64,000 nucleotides of DNA from Planctomycetota bacterium (GCA_028281765.1 JANQJF010000040.1:1-64000); one strand, 5' to 3'. Positions 1 to 8,766 are shown, numbered from the stretch's first letter. Program-made: numbers and translations. Notes: a model not told the origin generated them from the sequence alone.

Positions 1-94
1 CTTGGGGTGAATGTCGTCCGAGCATGGCCTCCCTAACGCGACCACATTCTCTCAGCGCGTTACGGGGCCGAACAGCGACTTCTCGGCCGAGCTT

Positions 95-1834
95 CTAGAA
101 GTACTCGAGCAGGAAGTCGTTGAGTGCGCGCTGCATCGAGTCTTCCTCGCGCCGCACCTGACGCTTCAGCTTCATGACGTCCGCGAGCGTGATCCCGCGC
201 TTCAGGTAGGCGAGCGCGGAGAGCCGCATCTGCGGCATCTCGGTCGTGTCGAAGAGGATCTTGCGGAACTCGTCGTGGATCGGGCCGGAGATCTCAGCAT
301 CTTCACGATCCGCGGCGATGGACGCGAGCGTGGTCAGCAGAACCGCGCGTCGCACGTAGTCCGCGCGATCGATGGAACGAAACAGCTCGAGCACCTGGGT
401 CTCCGCGCCGCGCAGGTTCACGAGCAGAATGCCGAGATACTGCCGACTCTCGAGCTGCGTACCGGGCGCATCCGACTCGTCGAGATCGACGGCCTCACCG
501 AGGAACGCGTCGCGCAGCGGCGGGAAACCCTCGGGCACCTGCATGTGTGCGATCGACTGCAAGAACGGTCGCCGCTCGTGCACCGGGACGGCGTTCATCC
601 GCTCGACGATGACCGGGATCGCAGCCGCGTCTTGCGCGGCCACGAGGTCCCCCATCTTGAACGTCAGCTGACTCCCAGTCGCCGTACGCATCTCGTCGAT
701 CAGATCGTCGAGCATGGCTCGGCGACCACGGAACCGGAGGCGGTAGAGCGCCGCTTGGCGCACTCGGACGGACTCGTCGGTCGCGAGGGTTTCGAGGATC
801 GGGTCGACGTTCTCGTCACCCTCGAAGAGGTCCATAACCTCCATCGCGGCGAACCGCACGGCGGGACTCGGATCGTCGGTCAACTCGAACACGCGCTGTC
901 GGAACGCATCGGCGCCTCCGATGTTGAGCGCCTCGAGCGCGAGTTGGCGGGACTTCGGCGAATCGGCGCGCAGCATCTCCTGCATGCGCGACGTGCCCCC
1001 CGCGTCCCCGGTGACGTGCCGCAAAGCGAACATCGTCCCGTCGAGCCCCGGCGGCGGCGTCTCCACCATGCTCTGCAGCGCAACGATCGCGTGCTCCGGA
1101 GCGAGGTGTTCGAGAGACTTCTCGACGAGCTTCACCCAGATCGGTCGGAAGCGGCCGTCGATCAACGCCGCGTGGACGTACGGAGCCACGCGCTCTCCGG
1201 GCATCACCTTGAGCGCGGCTTCGAACCAGAACATCCGCGCGGTCGACGACCAGCCGAGGATCAATTCGCGCGCCTTCTCCAGAGTCTCGACGCTCGAGCA
1301 CGTGGCCAGCGCGCGCGTCGCGGCGCTCTCGATACCTTGGGTCGGCTTGTTGAGCGCACGCTGGATCGCGGGTGCGAACCGCGGGTCCCCGACGCGAGCC
1401 ATCGCGTGCAGCGCGGTCTCGACGATGTCGTTCGTGTTGGCCTGGAGCCCTCGGTCGACGACCTGGATCAGCACTTCGGCTTCCTCCGGGTCGACGCGGG
1501 TGAAGAACTCCTTGGACAGCAGCCAAGCGTTCCGGGAACACGTGCCGGACAGGTTCTGCGCGACGCGGTTCAGCGCCCCGAGGCGCGTGCGGTCGTACCA
1601 CTGGCCGGCCCGTTTCGGAGAGAATTCGATCGGCAGCGGGAAATCGGCGTGCCAGACGTCGAATCCTCGCCTCTCGTGCTCGGGGCGAGGTGCTGCGGGC
1701 CCCTGCTCCTGCTCATTCGGCACGCTGTCCGCCGCGGTCACCGCCGGATCCGTCGCCTCCTTACAGCCGGTCGCAACGAGGGTTGCGACCGAGAAAACCA
1801 GGACGGAGCGGATCGGCAGCATGATCGAAGTCAT
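95..1834 (-). CDS. HEAT-repeat lipoprotein
   Basis: Predicted envelope lipoprotein of 579 aa. The chosen ATG gives a short charged N-terminus, a hydrophobic stretch and a lipobox ending VATGC about 25 residues in; an in-frame ATG 12 codons upstream lacks this layout. The mature part is helical, with repeated 30-40 residue units rich in DPSPAVR/ESVRVRQAAL-type motifs typical of HEAT or PBS-lyase HEAT repeats, which usually form protein-binding solenoids. No catalytic motif is visible. A -10-like TATCTG lies 8 nt upstream of the start. It is followed on the same strand, 48 nt upstream, by a TolC-type gene, but whether they are cotranscribed is unclear. The precise role is unknown. Confidence 0.85.
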   Translation of the reverse strand: MTSIMLPIRSVLVFSVATLVATGCKEATDPAVTAADSVPNEQEQGPAAPRPEHERRGFDVWHADFPLPIEFSPKRAGQWYDRTRLGALNRVAQNLSGTCSRNAWLLSKEFFTRVDPEEAEVLIQVVDRGLQANTNDIVETALHAMARVGDPRFAPAIQRALNKPTQGIESAATRALATCSSVETLEKARELILGWSSTARMFWFEAALKVMPGERVAPYVHAALIDGRFRPIWVKLVEKSLEHLAPEHAIVALQSMVETPPPGLDGTMFALRHVTGDAGGTSRMQEMLRADSPKSRQLALEALNIGGADAFRQRVFELTDDPSPAVRFAAMEVMDLFEGDENVDPILETLATDESVRVRQAALYRLRFRGRRAMLDDLIDEMRTATGSQLTFKMGDLVAAQDAAAIPVIVERMNAVPVHERRPFLQSIAHMQVPEGFPPLRDAFLGEAVDLDESDAPGTQLESRQYLGILLVNLRGAETQVLELFRSIDRADYVRRAVLLTTLASIAADREDAEISGPIHDEFRKILFDTTEMPQMRLSALAYLKRGITLADVMKLKRQVRREEDSMQRALNDFLLEYF

Positions 1835-1842
1835 CGGGTTGG

Positions 1843-1848
1843 CAGATA
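1843..1848 (-). promoter_or_regulatory. Candidate -10 element, HEAT lipoprotein gene
   Basis: TATCTG on the minus strand, ending 8 nt before the ATG at 1834, with no Shine-Dalgarno between. It lacks the final T of TAnnnT, so it is one of the weaker members of the set. Confidence 0.35.
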
Positions 1849-1882
1849 GTCCGGCGTCACGACAGCGCAACGGACGGTTCCT

Positions 1883-3454
1883 CTATCTCGGTGCATCGGC
1901 CGGACCACGCAGCTTACCTTGGGCGAACAGCAGATTCGCCTGCGCGATGTGGTGGTCGAGCTGGTTCCGCAGAAGGCGCTGACGGGCGTCGAGCAGGTCC
2001 TGATTGCGCTCCTGCACCTCAAACACGGTGCCGCGTCCGACGCGCAGGGTCTCCCGTGCGGTGTCGAGCACGGTGTCGGCCAGGCGGACGCTCTCCCGAG
2101 CGGCGTTCACGGCCTCGCTGAGCGTCGTCAACTCGCGCACCGCGTCGCGGATCTCGGCGTCGACGTCGAGCTCGGCTGCGTAGAGCCGTCGGCGAGTCCG
2201 TTCCAGAGCGAGCGCGGCCCGGTCCCGAGAGCCGCGCGCCGCGTTGTTGCCGATCGGCACGGACAGCTGCAGTTCGAGGCTCCAGTCGGGGAAGTCGAGA
2301 CTCGCCGTGTCGGCGAACGCCGGCGGCAGCGACGAGGCGACGCCGTCACTCGCGTACGAGCCGACGAGATCGAGCTGCGGCAAGAGGTCTCGTTGCGCAG
2401 ACTGGAATGTCACCTCAGCGACCCGCACGTCGGCGCGTAGCGCGCGCACGTCCGGGCGGAGACGGCGCGCCTCGGCCGACAGCATCTGCCAGTCCGCGAC
2501 GCCCGGCTGGAACTCGCCTTCCAACGGGCTCACCGGCCTGAGGTTGCGCTTCCAAATCGTCCCGGCGCGCCCATCGAACAACAGGCGCCGCAACGCGTCC
2601 TCCTGCTTTTCGATCGTGTTCTCCGCGCGAATCAGCTCCTCGCGCTGACGGGCGACTTCGGACTCGTCCGAGATCCGGTCTCGCTCCGGGAGGTCACGCA
2701 GACGGATCCGTTCGTTCGTGATCCGCAGCTGCTCGCGCGCGAGTTCGAGCGCCTGAAACACGACGCGATAGTTCGCGCGCGCGAACGCCAGCTCCCAGTA
2801 CTGCCTCACGATGTCGACGAGCTTCTGCTGGATCTGTCGCTCGTAGCGGAAGCGGGCACCCGCGAACCGCGCTTGTGACGAGTGCACGTTGCGGAGCGCG
2901 TAGTCCGACCATGCGCCGCGCAACAACGGCTGCGTCACGCTCGCCGAGAACGTCGACGTAAACTGGCGGTTCGGGAAACCGGGCGTTTGTGTGTTCTGGC
3001 GCAGGCGACTCGGCGAGAACGAGAGCTCGAACGATCCGCCGGTCACGACGCGCTGGCGGAAGCCGAGCTGGCCGGACACGGTCTCCCGCTTGATCGACGG
3101 CTGGAAGACGTTTCGTTGCGGATCGAGCGCACGCCCGGTGCGTACCGAACCGAAGAACTCAGGCTCGAAGAACGCCTCCTCCACGCGGAGCGACTGCTGT
3201 TCCTCTTGGGGCACGAGCGAATCGGCCCGCAGGTCGAGGTTGTTCTCCTTCGCGAGCCGCAGGGCATCCGCGAGCGTCAGCTCGAGAACCTCGCGGCCGC
3301 GCTGGTCGGCCGGAATCGGGATGTCGGCGAGCCGGCGTTCGGGCTGCGGCGCCGGCTCGGTTTCCTGAGCGACGGCAGAGCTCGCGACGAGCGCCGCGGC
3401 GAGTGCGAGTCCGCAGCGGCAGGCGAGGCTGGAATGGGGACGCGGCGCGATCAT
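1883..3454 (-). CDS. TolC-family outer-membrane efflux protein
   Basis: A 523-aa exported protein resembling outer-membrane efflux channels (OEP/TolC). The start at 3454 gives a signal peptide ending SSAVAQ; an upstream in-frame ATG adds 13 unlikely residues. After the signal come LTLADALRLAKENNLDL, the usual TolC opening motif, then two halves of long amphipathic helices with LEL..SVPIGNNAARG in the second half, characteristic of the strand-helix boundary. TolC proteins form a trimeric channel across the outer membrane for type I secretion or RND efflux. No inner-membrane pump or adaptor is adjacent, so the substrate cannot be inferred. TATGCT (3464-3469) sits 9 nt upstream of the start. Confidence 0.9.
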   Translation of the reverse strand: MIAPRPHSSLACRCGLALAAALVASSAVAQETEPAPQPERRLADIPIPADQRGREVLELTLADALRLAKENNLDLRADSLVPQEEQQSLRVEEAFFEPEFFGSVRTGRALDPQRNVFQPSIKRETVSGQLGFRQRVVTGGSFELSFSPSRLRQNTQTPGFPNRQFTSTFSASVTQPLLRGAWSDYALRNVHSSQARFAGARFRYERQIQQKLVDIVRQYWELAFARANYRVVFQALELAREQLRITNERIRLRDLPERDRISDESEVARQREELIRAENTIEKQEDALRRLLFDGRAGTIWKRNLRPVSPLEGEFQPGVADWQMLSAEARRLRPDVRALRADVRVAEVTFQSAQRDLLPQLDLVGSYASDGVASSLPPAFADTASLDFPDWSLELQLSVPIGNNAARGSRDRAALALERTRRRLYAAELDVDAEIRDAVRELTTLSEAVNAARESVRLADTVLDTARETLRVGRGTVFEVQERNQDLLDARQRLLRNQLDHHIAQANLLFAQGKLRGPADAPR

Positions 3455-3463
3455 GCGCCGGGG

Positions 3464-3469
3464 AGCATA
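3464..3469 (-). promoter_or_regulatory. Candidate -10 element, TolC-type gene
   Basis: TATGCT on the minus strand, 9 nt before the ATG at 3454. The expected transcript would start within a few bases of the start codon. It also argues for the 3454 start rather than the upstream in-frame ATG. Confidence 0.5.
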
Positions 3470-3500
3470 CGCGGCTGCGGAATGCCGCGCCAACTCGCAA

Positions 3501-4955
3501 TCAAACCGCGCCGGAGACCGCGATCAGCGCGCCTGGGGCCGCGAAGTTCATCGTCAGACACAGCAGCAGCGCCGCCGCGTCCCGCGTGTGCGCGGGCGTC
3601 GTGAGGCTCGAGAGGCCACGCAGCTCCTGCTGGAACTCGGCCCAGCCCGGACGGGTCGGCGGCTTGCTCCACGCGATGTGGTGCAGCGCGACGTAGTTCG
3701 GCACGAGAAGCCGCGGGTTCCAGAGGCGCAGCTCACGGTCGGCTGCCTCGTAGTCGATCAGATCCCCGAATCCGTAGAGCTGCGCCGCGATCAGGCCGGG
3801 CGCTTCGATCTCGGTCTCGACCAGCCGACGCTCGTCGAGATGCGCCGCGATCATGACGCGAGCACGGAACGCCAGACCCGCATGCACGCCGAACGCCGGC
3901 GCGATCCGCAGGACGCGACCGGCATCCGCGAGACTCGACGCAGGAGTGCGCCAGTGCAGGAGCTCCGGACGGCCACTGTCGAGCTCGCTGAGCGTCGCTT
4001 CGGCGAGCTGCTCGGCGAACTGCCCGACGATGTTGACGAGGTAGCCTCCCTCGACCACGGACAGCTCGGACAGCGCCGCGAGCGTCGTCGCGAGGGCGCC
4101 GTCGTCGAGGTCGTCGCGTTCGAGCCTCTCGAGCAACTCGATCGCGCACGCGTGCACCATGTCCGCGTGCGGGCCTTCGACCCGCGACGACCCGGCCGCC
4201 AACAGCGACCGCATCGCGAGCGACACGGCCTCGACGCTGGCCTCGTCGGCGCGCAAGCGTGCGCGGATGCCATCCGCGACGGTGGTCGCGAGCGTATCGA
4301 GGCGGTGATCGAGGTTCGGGGAGCCGATCGAACGCAGCAACGCGTGCCGCTCATCGGGAGCGAAGCGGAGGCGATACTCCTCACGCAGGCGCTGGAAGTC
4401 GTCGGAGGCGGACAGCCAGCCCGCGAACGAATCCGGCAGCGGCTTCGACTCGAAGCGCGCGAGCGCATCGACGAACGAGGGGTCGCGGACCGGCAGGTTG
4501 TCGGTCGCGAGCAGATCCGCGAGGCGATCGTCGTTCTGCGGCGGCGTGCGCGTCGACAACGCGGTCGTCGCAGGTGTCGCGTCCGCGTCGGAACGGTTCT
4601 CCGGCCGACCGACGCGATCGACGAGCACGAGGCTGAACAGCACGGTCGCGGCGATCGCCAGGACCTGCGCGATGCGCCAGCCGAGGCGCTGCGGGGGCTG
4701 CGCGGTGCCGCGCAGCTGCGCGCGCCGGTCGACGGCGTAGCGCACCGCGAGCTCGACTTCCCCGGTCGGCTCGACCGTCAGAGATCGCATGTCGTCGAAG
4801 AGCGTCCGCAGCTCGGCGCATTCGACCGCGAGCTCGAAGTCGTCCTCGATCGCCGCGCGGGTCTCGGCCCGCTCCGCGTCGGTTTGCTCGCCGAGCAAAT
4901 GATCGATCAGGCGCTCTTCGTTGTGGTCATCGATCCGTTCTTGGAAGTCGGTCAT
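3501..4955 (-). CDS. Probable anti-sigma factor with large periplasmic domain
   Basis: A 484-aa protein whose ATG directly follows the stop of the ECF sigma gene (TGA then ATG, with GGAGG just upstream), so the two are surely cotranslated. Residues 1-100 are acidic and helical, as in anti-sigma N-termini, but the Cys/His zinc motif of zinc-binding anti-sigma factors is absent. One transmembrane segment follows near residues 115-132 (VLAIAATVLFSLVLVDR). The remaining roughly 350 residues would be outside the cytoplasm and look helical; I recognise no domain there. The anti-sigma role is inferred from position, topology and acidic N-terminus, not from a recognised motif. Confidence 0.7.
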   Translation of the reverse strand: MTDFQERIDDHNEERLIDHLLGEQTDAERAETRAAIEDDFELAVECAELRTLFDDMRSLTVEPTGEVELAVRYAVDRRAQLRGTAQPPQRLGWRIAQVLAIAATVLFSLVLVDRVGRPENRSDADATPATTALSTRTPPQNDDRLADLLATDNLPVRDPSFVDALARFESKPLPDSFAGWLSASDDFQRLREEYRLRFAPDERHALLRSIGSPNLDHRLDTLATTVADGIRARLRADEASVEAVSLAMRSLLAAGSSRVEGPHADMVHACAIELLERLERDDLDDGALATTLAALSELSVVEGGYLVNIVGQFAEQLAEATLSELDSGRPELLHWRTPASSLADAGRVLRIAPAFGVHAGLAFRARVMIAAHLDERRLVETEIEAPGLIAAQLYGFGDLIDYEAADRELRLWNPRLLVPNYVALHHIAWSKPPTRPGWAEFQQELRGLSSLTTPAHTRDAAALLLCLTMNFAAPGALIAVSGAV

Positions 4956-5597
4956 TCAGGCGCCTCCTCCGGCCCGAAACGGGCGTTGCCTACGCACCTC
5001 CGAATCCGTGCGTTCGACGGATTCCTTGTTCATGAGGTTCCGCAGGGCTCGGACCGAGTTGTGCATGCGCGACTTCACGGTGCCGACGGGGATCGAGAGA
5101 ATTCGACCGATCTCGGCATACGGGAGTTCTTGGTAGACGGCGAGCTCGAACACCAGTCGGTGGGGCTCGGTCAGTTGCTCGAGAGCGGCGCGCATCTGCG
5201 CCTTCTCTTCGTCGTGCTGCGCGGCCTCCACCGGAGACCGCTCGGGCGCGGCGTGGACGGGTTCGTCGCCACTCAGCATCGCTTGATCGAGCGAGAAGAG
5301 CGGCCGGCGCGGCCGCTCGGACCGGTAGTGGTCGATCCAGAGGTTGGTGGCGACCCGGAAGATGAACGTCGAGAGCTTGCCTTCGGGCCGATAGCGGCCC
5401 GATCCCCGCAACAGCCGCAGGAACAGGTTCTGGGTCAGATCTTCGGCGCGGCCGCGATCCCAACAGAGCCGGTAGAAGAACTGCACGAGCCGGCGTTCGT
5501 ATTCGCCGACGAGTTCATCGAACGCCAGGGCATCTCCGTCGCGGAAGCGCGAGAGGAGGTCGCTGGCTGCAGGGTTGGACGGGCGCTCGTCGGACAT
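4956..5597 (-). CDS. ECF-type RNA polymerase sigma factor
   Basis: A sigma-70 family extracytoplasmic-function factor of 213 aa when started at the ATG giving MSDERPSN; a longer frame exists upstream but its first 41 residues are Arg-rich and unlike sigma factors. Region 2 covers about residues 15-85 (FDELVGEYERRLVQFFYRL, RAEDLTQNLFLRLL, FRVATNLWIDHYR). Region 4 is near residues 135-190, with LPYAEIGRILSIPVGTVKSRMH as the DNA-binding helix-turn-helix. Both regions are complete, so the protein should bind core polymerase and recognise a -35/-10 promoter. Its activity is probably held by the membrane protein encoded immediately downstream. Confidence 0.92.
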   Translation of the reverse strand: MSDERPSNPAASDLLSRFRDGDALAFDELVGEYERRLVQFFYRLCWDRGRAEDLTQNLFLRLLRGSGRYRPEGKLSTFIFRVATNLWIDHYRSERPRRPLFSLDQAMLSGDEPVHAAPERSPVEAAQHDEEKAQMRAALEQLTEPHRLVFELAVYQELPYAEIGRILSIPVGTVKSRMHNSVRALRNLMNKESVERTDSEVRRQRPFRAGGGA

Positions 5598-5750
5598 GAA
5601 TGCTCGGGACGACGCGGTAGAAACGTCTCGGTGCCGCGCAGGTTCAGCCCCGCGCGAGGTTTTCCCGGACTGCAACATCCCTTGCCGTCGCTGCTTCATT
5701 CTATCCGTCAGATCGTCCAAGTTGCTGGATGAGCTGAACTTCCGCGGGGA

Positions 5751-6230
5751 TCAAACGGGTTCGGCGATCTCATCCAGCCAGTCGAACCCATCCCCGCACC
5801 CGAGACTGGCCCGCCGGCCACCCCCGGCCTCCGGCTCGAGCTTCACCCACATCGTTTCGGTGGGAAGTAACTCGGCGATCCGGTCCGCCCATTCGACGAC
5901 GACGACCCCGCCGAGCTCGTGGAGGTAGTCGACGCCACCGTCCAGCAAGAACGCGCGGGTCTTCTCGGGCAGATACGCGTCGACGTGCACGAGCGGCAGG
6001 GGCCCCGGGTGCTCGACGACGATCAGGTAGGTCGGACTCGTGACGGCTCCGGGATCGTCGACCTCCAGCCCAGCCGCGATGCCACGCGCCAGCGTCGTCT
6101 TGCCGGCACCGAGATCGCCGACGAGCGCCACCCCCTGGCCGGATCGCAGTCGCGCGCCGAGCGCACGGCCCAGGCCGGCCGTCGCCGCGGCATCCGCCAG
6201 CCCGATCGCGTGAGTGAAACGCTCAGACAT
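5751..6230 (-). CDS. tsaE: tRNA threonylcarbamoyladenosine biosynthesis ATPase TsaE
   Basis: A 159-aa P-loop ATPase of the TsaE (YjeE) family, which drives the TsaBD(E) complex making N6-threonylcarbamoyladenosine at position 37 of ANN-decoding tRNAs. Walker A is GDLGAGKT (residues 38-45), followed by SPTYLIVVEH and the conserved HVDAYL motif; VVVVEWADR matches the family's late E-W motif. Length is normal. Its start overlaps the end of thiL by 8 nt, so it belongs to that operon. tsaB, tsaD and tsaC are not in the window. Confidence 0.95.
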   Translation of the reverse strand: MSERFTHAIGLADAAATAGLGRALGARLRSGQGVALVGDLGAGKTTLARGIAAGLEVDDPGAVTSPTYLIVVEHPGPLPLVHVDAYLPEKTRAFLLDGGVDYLHELGGVVVVEWADRIAELLPTETMWVKLEPEAGGGRRASLGCGDGFDWLDEIAEPV

Positions 6231-7134
6231 CGTGCTGGAATCCTTCCGGAGCGAGCGCGCGACGCCCTCGATCCCCGACCAGCCACATGCCCGAATCCGC
6301 GCACACGGTCCCGATGCGTACGCAACCGGTCACGGCCGGCGGCGGCTCAACGCCTTGGCGCAGCGAGAAGAGCAGCTCGTGGTCCTCGCCGTCGCCGATC
6401 GCGTACTCGAGTGGTGATCGCCCGGTGCGCGCGGCAAACGCGACCGCATCCGCGTGGACCGGGATCGCGTCTTCGCGAAGCTCCGCGCCGGGGACATCGG
6501 ACGCGTCGAGCATCGTGCGAAGGTCCAACGCGAGCCCGTCGCTGACGTCGATCACGCCGCCAACGCCCTTCCCCTTTGCCAGCGGTTCCGCGATGTCGAA
6601 CCGCGGAGTCGGTTCGAGGTGGCGACCGCACGACGATCCACCGAGCGGGCCGGACACGAACAGCGCGTCGCCGACCCGCGCGGCATCGCGGCGGAGCGGC
6701 TCACCGACGAGCTCACCGAGCACCGTCACGGTCACAACCAGAGGTCCCGGCGTCGCTCCGCAATCGCCGCCCACGATCTCACAGCCGTGATCGGCGGCCG
6801 CCGAACGCAGCCCCGCGAAGAGATCGTGCCGCGTGGCGTCGGACGTGCCGGCGGGCAACAGCACCGACACGACGGCGAACGTCGGGCGCGCTCCCATCGC
6901 GGCGAGATCGGACAGGTTCCGCAACACCGCCTTCCGACCGATCGCGGTCGGCTCGGCATCGTCGTCGAAGTGCACCGAGCCGACGACCGGATCGCACGCG
7001 ATGACGCTTCGACCCGACGCGCACGGCACGATCGCGGCGTCGTCGCCGATCCCGAGCTCGACGTCGGAGCGCACCCCGCCGAAGAACTCGGCCAGCCCAC
7101 GGGTCCACTCGCGTTCGGTGACCATCGTGCTCAC
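6223..7134 (-). CDS. thiL: Thiamine-monophosphate kinase ThiL
   Basis: A 303-aa enzyme phosphorylating thiamine monophosphate to the cofactor thiamine pyrophosphate with ATP. Family signatures are in order: GIGDDAA at residues 28-34 (Mg-binding), VVGSVHF, LRNLSDLAAMGARP, GGDCGATPG and, in the C-terminal half, DVSDGLALDL and GEDHELLFS. Its start region overlaps the end of the upstream S26-like gene by 4 nt (ATGA) and its end overlaps tsaE by 8 nt, implying translational coupling. ThiE, the enzyme making its substrate, is encoded about 1 kb away on the same strand but beyond an oppositely oriented gene. Confidence 0.95.
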   Translation of the reverse strand: MSTMVTEREWTRGLAEFFGGVRSDVELGIGDDAAIVPCASGRSVIACDPVVGSVHFDDDAEPTAIGRKAVLRNLSDLAAMGARPTFAVVSVLLPAGTSDATRHDLFAGLRSAAADHGCEIVGGDCGATPGPLVVTVTVLGELVGEPLRRDAARVGDALFVSGPLGGSSCGRHLEPTPRFDIAEPLAKGKGVGGVIDVSDGLALDLRTMLDASDVPGAELREDAIPVHADAVAFAARTGRSPLEYAIGDGEDHELLFSLRQGVEPPPAVTGCVRIGTVCADSGMWLVGDRGRRALAPEGFQHDV

Positions 7135-7511
7135 TCGTGAAAGGCGGTCAGGACGAGCCCGCGCACCCAGCTCAACTCGACGGCGCCCTTCCCACCCGGG
7201 AAGCCGAGACCGGACTTCGGGTTGTCGTGCTGCACGATCAGGTCGTCACCCACGATCTCGACGACGCGTGTGAGGACCGTCCCGCCCTGGGGTAGGTCGA
7301 CGAACACGACGGACTTCTGCGGAATGACCACACTGGGGCTCTTCTCGATCAGGCAGAGCGTGCCCGGCGGAAACGAGTCCGGCATCGTGTCCATGCCGGC
7401 GGGCACGCGCAGCAGCCCGTACTGCGTGTAGAGCAGCGTGCCGAGGATGATCACGGCGAGGAGGATCCCACGGTGCACCCAAGGTTTCAGTCTTCTCGGA
7501 TCGACGGCCAC
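7131..7511 (-). CDS. Degenerate signal-peptidase-like (S26) membrane protein
   Basis: A 126-aa protein beginning with GTG: short basic N-terminus, one membrane segment near residues 15-32, then an extracytoplasmic beta-rich domain. The stretch VPAGMDTMPDSFPPG (residues 36-50), followed by GGTVLTRVVEIVGDDL, follows the layout of type I signal peptidases (S26). However, the catalytic Ser of the usual SMxPT motif is Thr, and the position normally holding the catalytic Lys is Thr. It is therefore probably either inactive or a non-canonical relative. It is short for a LepB. It heads the thiL-tsaE set with a 4-nt overlap; no functional link to those genes is obvious. Confidence 0.6.
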   Translation of the reverse strand: MAVDPRRLKPWVHRGILLAVIILGTLLYTQYGLLRVPAGMDTMPDSFPPGTLCLIEKSPSVVIPQKSVVFVDLPQGGTVLTRVVEIVGDDLIVQHDNPKSGLGFPGGKGAVELSWVRGLVLTAFHE

Positions 7512-7522
7512 GAGATCAGCAA

Positions 7523-7528
7523 AGCATA
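7523..7528 (-). promoter_or_regulatory. Candidate -10 element, S26-like/thiL/tsaE operon
   Basis: TATGCT on the minus strand, 11 nt before the GTG at 7511. It lies back to back with the plus-strand site at 7545, both inside a 47-bp divergent gap. Confidence 0.5.
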
Positions 7529-7544
7529 GAACGCACGGAGAGCC

Positions 7545-7550
7545 TACTCT
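7545..7550 (+). promoter_or_regulatory. Candidate -10 element, YkgJ-type gene
   Basis: TACTCT, 8 nt before the ATG at 7559, with no ribosome-binding sequence between. Confidence 0.5.
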
Positions 7551-7558
7551 CGGTTCGT

Positions 7559-8113
7559 ATGCCCGAAACGAGCGGCAGCCAAGCGTGGTTCTATCGCGGC
7601 CTCGAGGCCGGCCTGGAATCGGACGTCCACGCGGCCGCCGACCGGGTCATCGCCGACTCCCCGGACGCGCCGAATCGCGAGTGCACGTCCGGCTGCGCGT
7701 TCTGCTGCCACTTCCCGGTGGGCGCGACTCGGGGGGAGCTGGACACGCTGGCGACGGCACTGCGGCGCGACCTCTCGGACCCGACGTACGACCGCTTGGT
7801 CGAGCGGGTGCGACGATCGGCGAACGAGCTCCGCGGCGTCGACGAGAAGACGCAAGCCGCACAGAGGCGCCGCTGCGTGCTACTCGGCGACGACGATCGG
7901 TGCATCGCCTACCCCGCGCGCCCGATCGCGTGCCGCGGCTGGAACTCTCTGTCGCGCAACGCGTGCGAAGCCGGCTTCCGCGGCGAAGCGTTTCCTCCGC
8001 CGTCCCCAGACGCCCAGGCCTACGCCTCGGGACTCGGCGTCCACGAAGCGCTGCGCCGCGCCGGGGACGGCACGACCCACGAGCTCACGCGTGGACTCGC
8101 CGCGCTACTCTGA
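7559..8113 (+). CDS. YkgJ-type cysteine-cluster protein
   Basis: A 184-aa cytoplasmic protein with a CTSGCAFCCH motif (Cys42, 46, 49, 50) and later cysteines in RRRCVLL, DRCIAYPARPIACRGWNS and RNAC. This CxxxCxxCC plus C-x-Y/R-x-R-P-x-x-C pattern is that of the YkgJ/UPF0153 family, which is thought to bind zinc or an Fe-S cluster; the biochemical role is not established. TACTCT lies 8 nt before the ATG with no Shine-Dalgarno, suggesting a leaderless transcript. It converges with thiE, the two stop regions overlapping by 9 nt. Confidence 0.85.
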   Translation: MPETSGSQAWFYRGLEAGLESDVHAAADRVIADSPDAPNRECTSGCAFCCHFPVGATRGELDTLATALRRDLSDPTYDRLVERVRRSANELRGVDEKTQAAQRRRCVLLGDDDRCIAYPARPIACRGWNSLSRNACEAGFRGEAFPPPSPDAQAYASGLGVHEALRRAGDGTTHELTRGLAALL

Positions 8114-8764
8114 GCGGTCCGGCGGTGGCCCGAGCGCGTCGACGAGCCGCATCGCCGCGTCGCGCACATCCTCGGCTTCGCACAGTGCGCTGCGCACGGC
8201 GATCCCGGCCGGTCCGTATTCGGGCATCGACCGCGCGTGATCCACGTCGATCCCGCCGAGCCAAAGCACTGGCAGGCGCGCGCGCGCGGACCACTCGCGT
8301 GCCAGCTCCGGACCGAGGACGTCGGCGCCCGGCTTGCACGTCGTGGGAAACACGGGAGACAGCGTCGCGTAGTCACATCGCGCCGACGCGGCCGCCTCGA
8401 GCTCGTCGGGATCGTGCGCCGAAAACCCGATCAGCGCATCGTCGCGCAGAAACTCGCGGACGCGATCGGGCGGCAGAGAGCGGTGCCCGAGATGCACACC
8501 GTGCGCGAGACCAGCAGCCACGACGTCGGCCCGGTCGTTGACGATCAGCACGCCCGACGCGCGCTCGACCATCGGCAGCACGCGTCGACAAAAGGACGCA
8601 ATCGCCCGCGCGCTGCTCGCGTGTTCTCGCACCTGGATCCCCCTCACGCCGCCGTCGAGCGCCGCGACAACGACCCGTTCGAGTCGCGCGAAGTCGCCGC
8701 GGCCGTCGGTGACGAGCATGACGCGCAGCGCCGGCGGCAACGGCGGATCCTCGACCGAGCGCAT
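8105..8764 (-). CDS. thiE: Thiamine-phosphate synthase ThiE
   Basis: A 219-aa TIM-barrel protein of the ThiE/TenI family, which condenses HMP pyrophosphate with thiazole phosphate to thiamine monophosphate. Visible markers: LVTDGRGD near the start, GIQVREH (phosphate/substrate strand), LIVNDRADV, GVHLGHRSL, IGFSAHDPDELE, YATLSPVFPTTCKPG and WLGGI. The pyrophosphate-binding NDR-D and T-x-K elements are kept, favouring an active synthase over the TenI regulator-like branch, though HLGH replaces the more common HLGQ. It begins 2 nt after the uvrA stop, so it is likely cotranscribed with uvrA. Its product is the substrate of the nearby ThiL. Confidence 0.88.
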   Translation of the reverse strand: MRSVEDPPLPPALRVMLVTDGRGDFARLERVVVAALDGGVRGIQVREHASSARAIASFCRRVLPMVERASGVLIVNDRADVVAAGLAHGVHLGHRSLPPDRVREFLRDDALIGFSAHDPDELEAAASARCDYATLSPVFPTTCKPGADVLGPELAREWSARARLPVLWLGGIDVDHARSMPEYGPAGIAVRSALCEAEDVRDAAMRLVDALGPPPDRSE

Positions 8765-8766
8765 CG

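Noticed and set aside
1-94. A gene end or RNA gene at the left edge
   Set aside because: No coding frame with family features and no tRNA-like folding was seen in these bases.
5598-5720. Longer start for the first ECF sigma factor
   Set aside because: The extra 41 residues are Arg-rich and unlike sigma N-termini; the ATG at 5597 leads directly into region 2.
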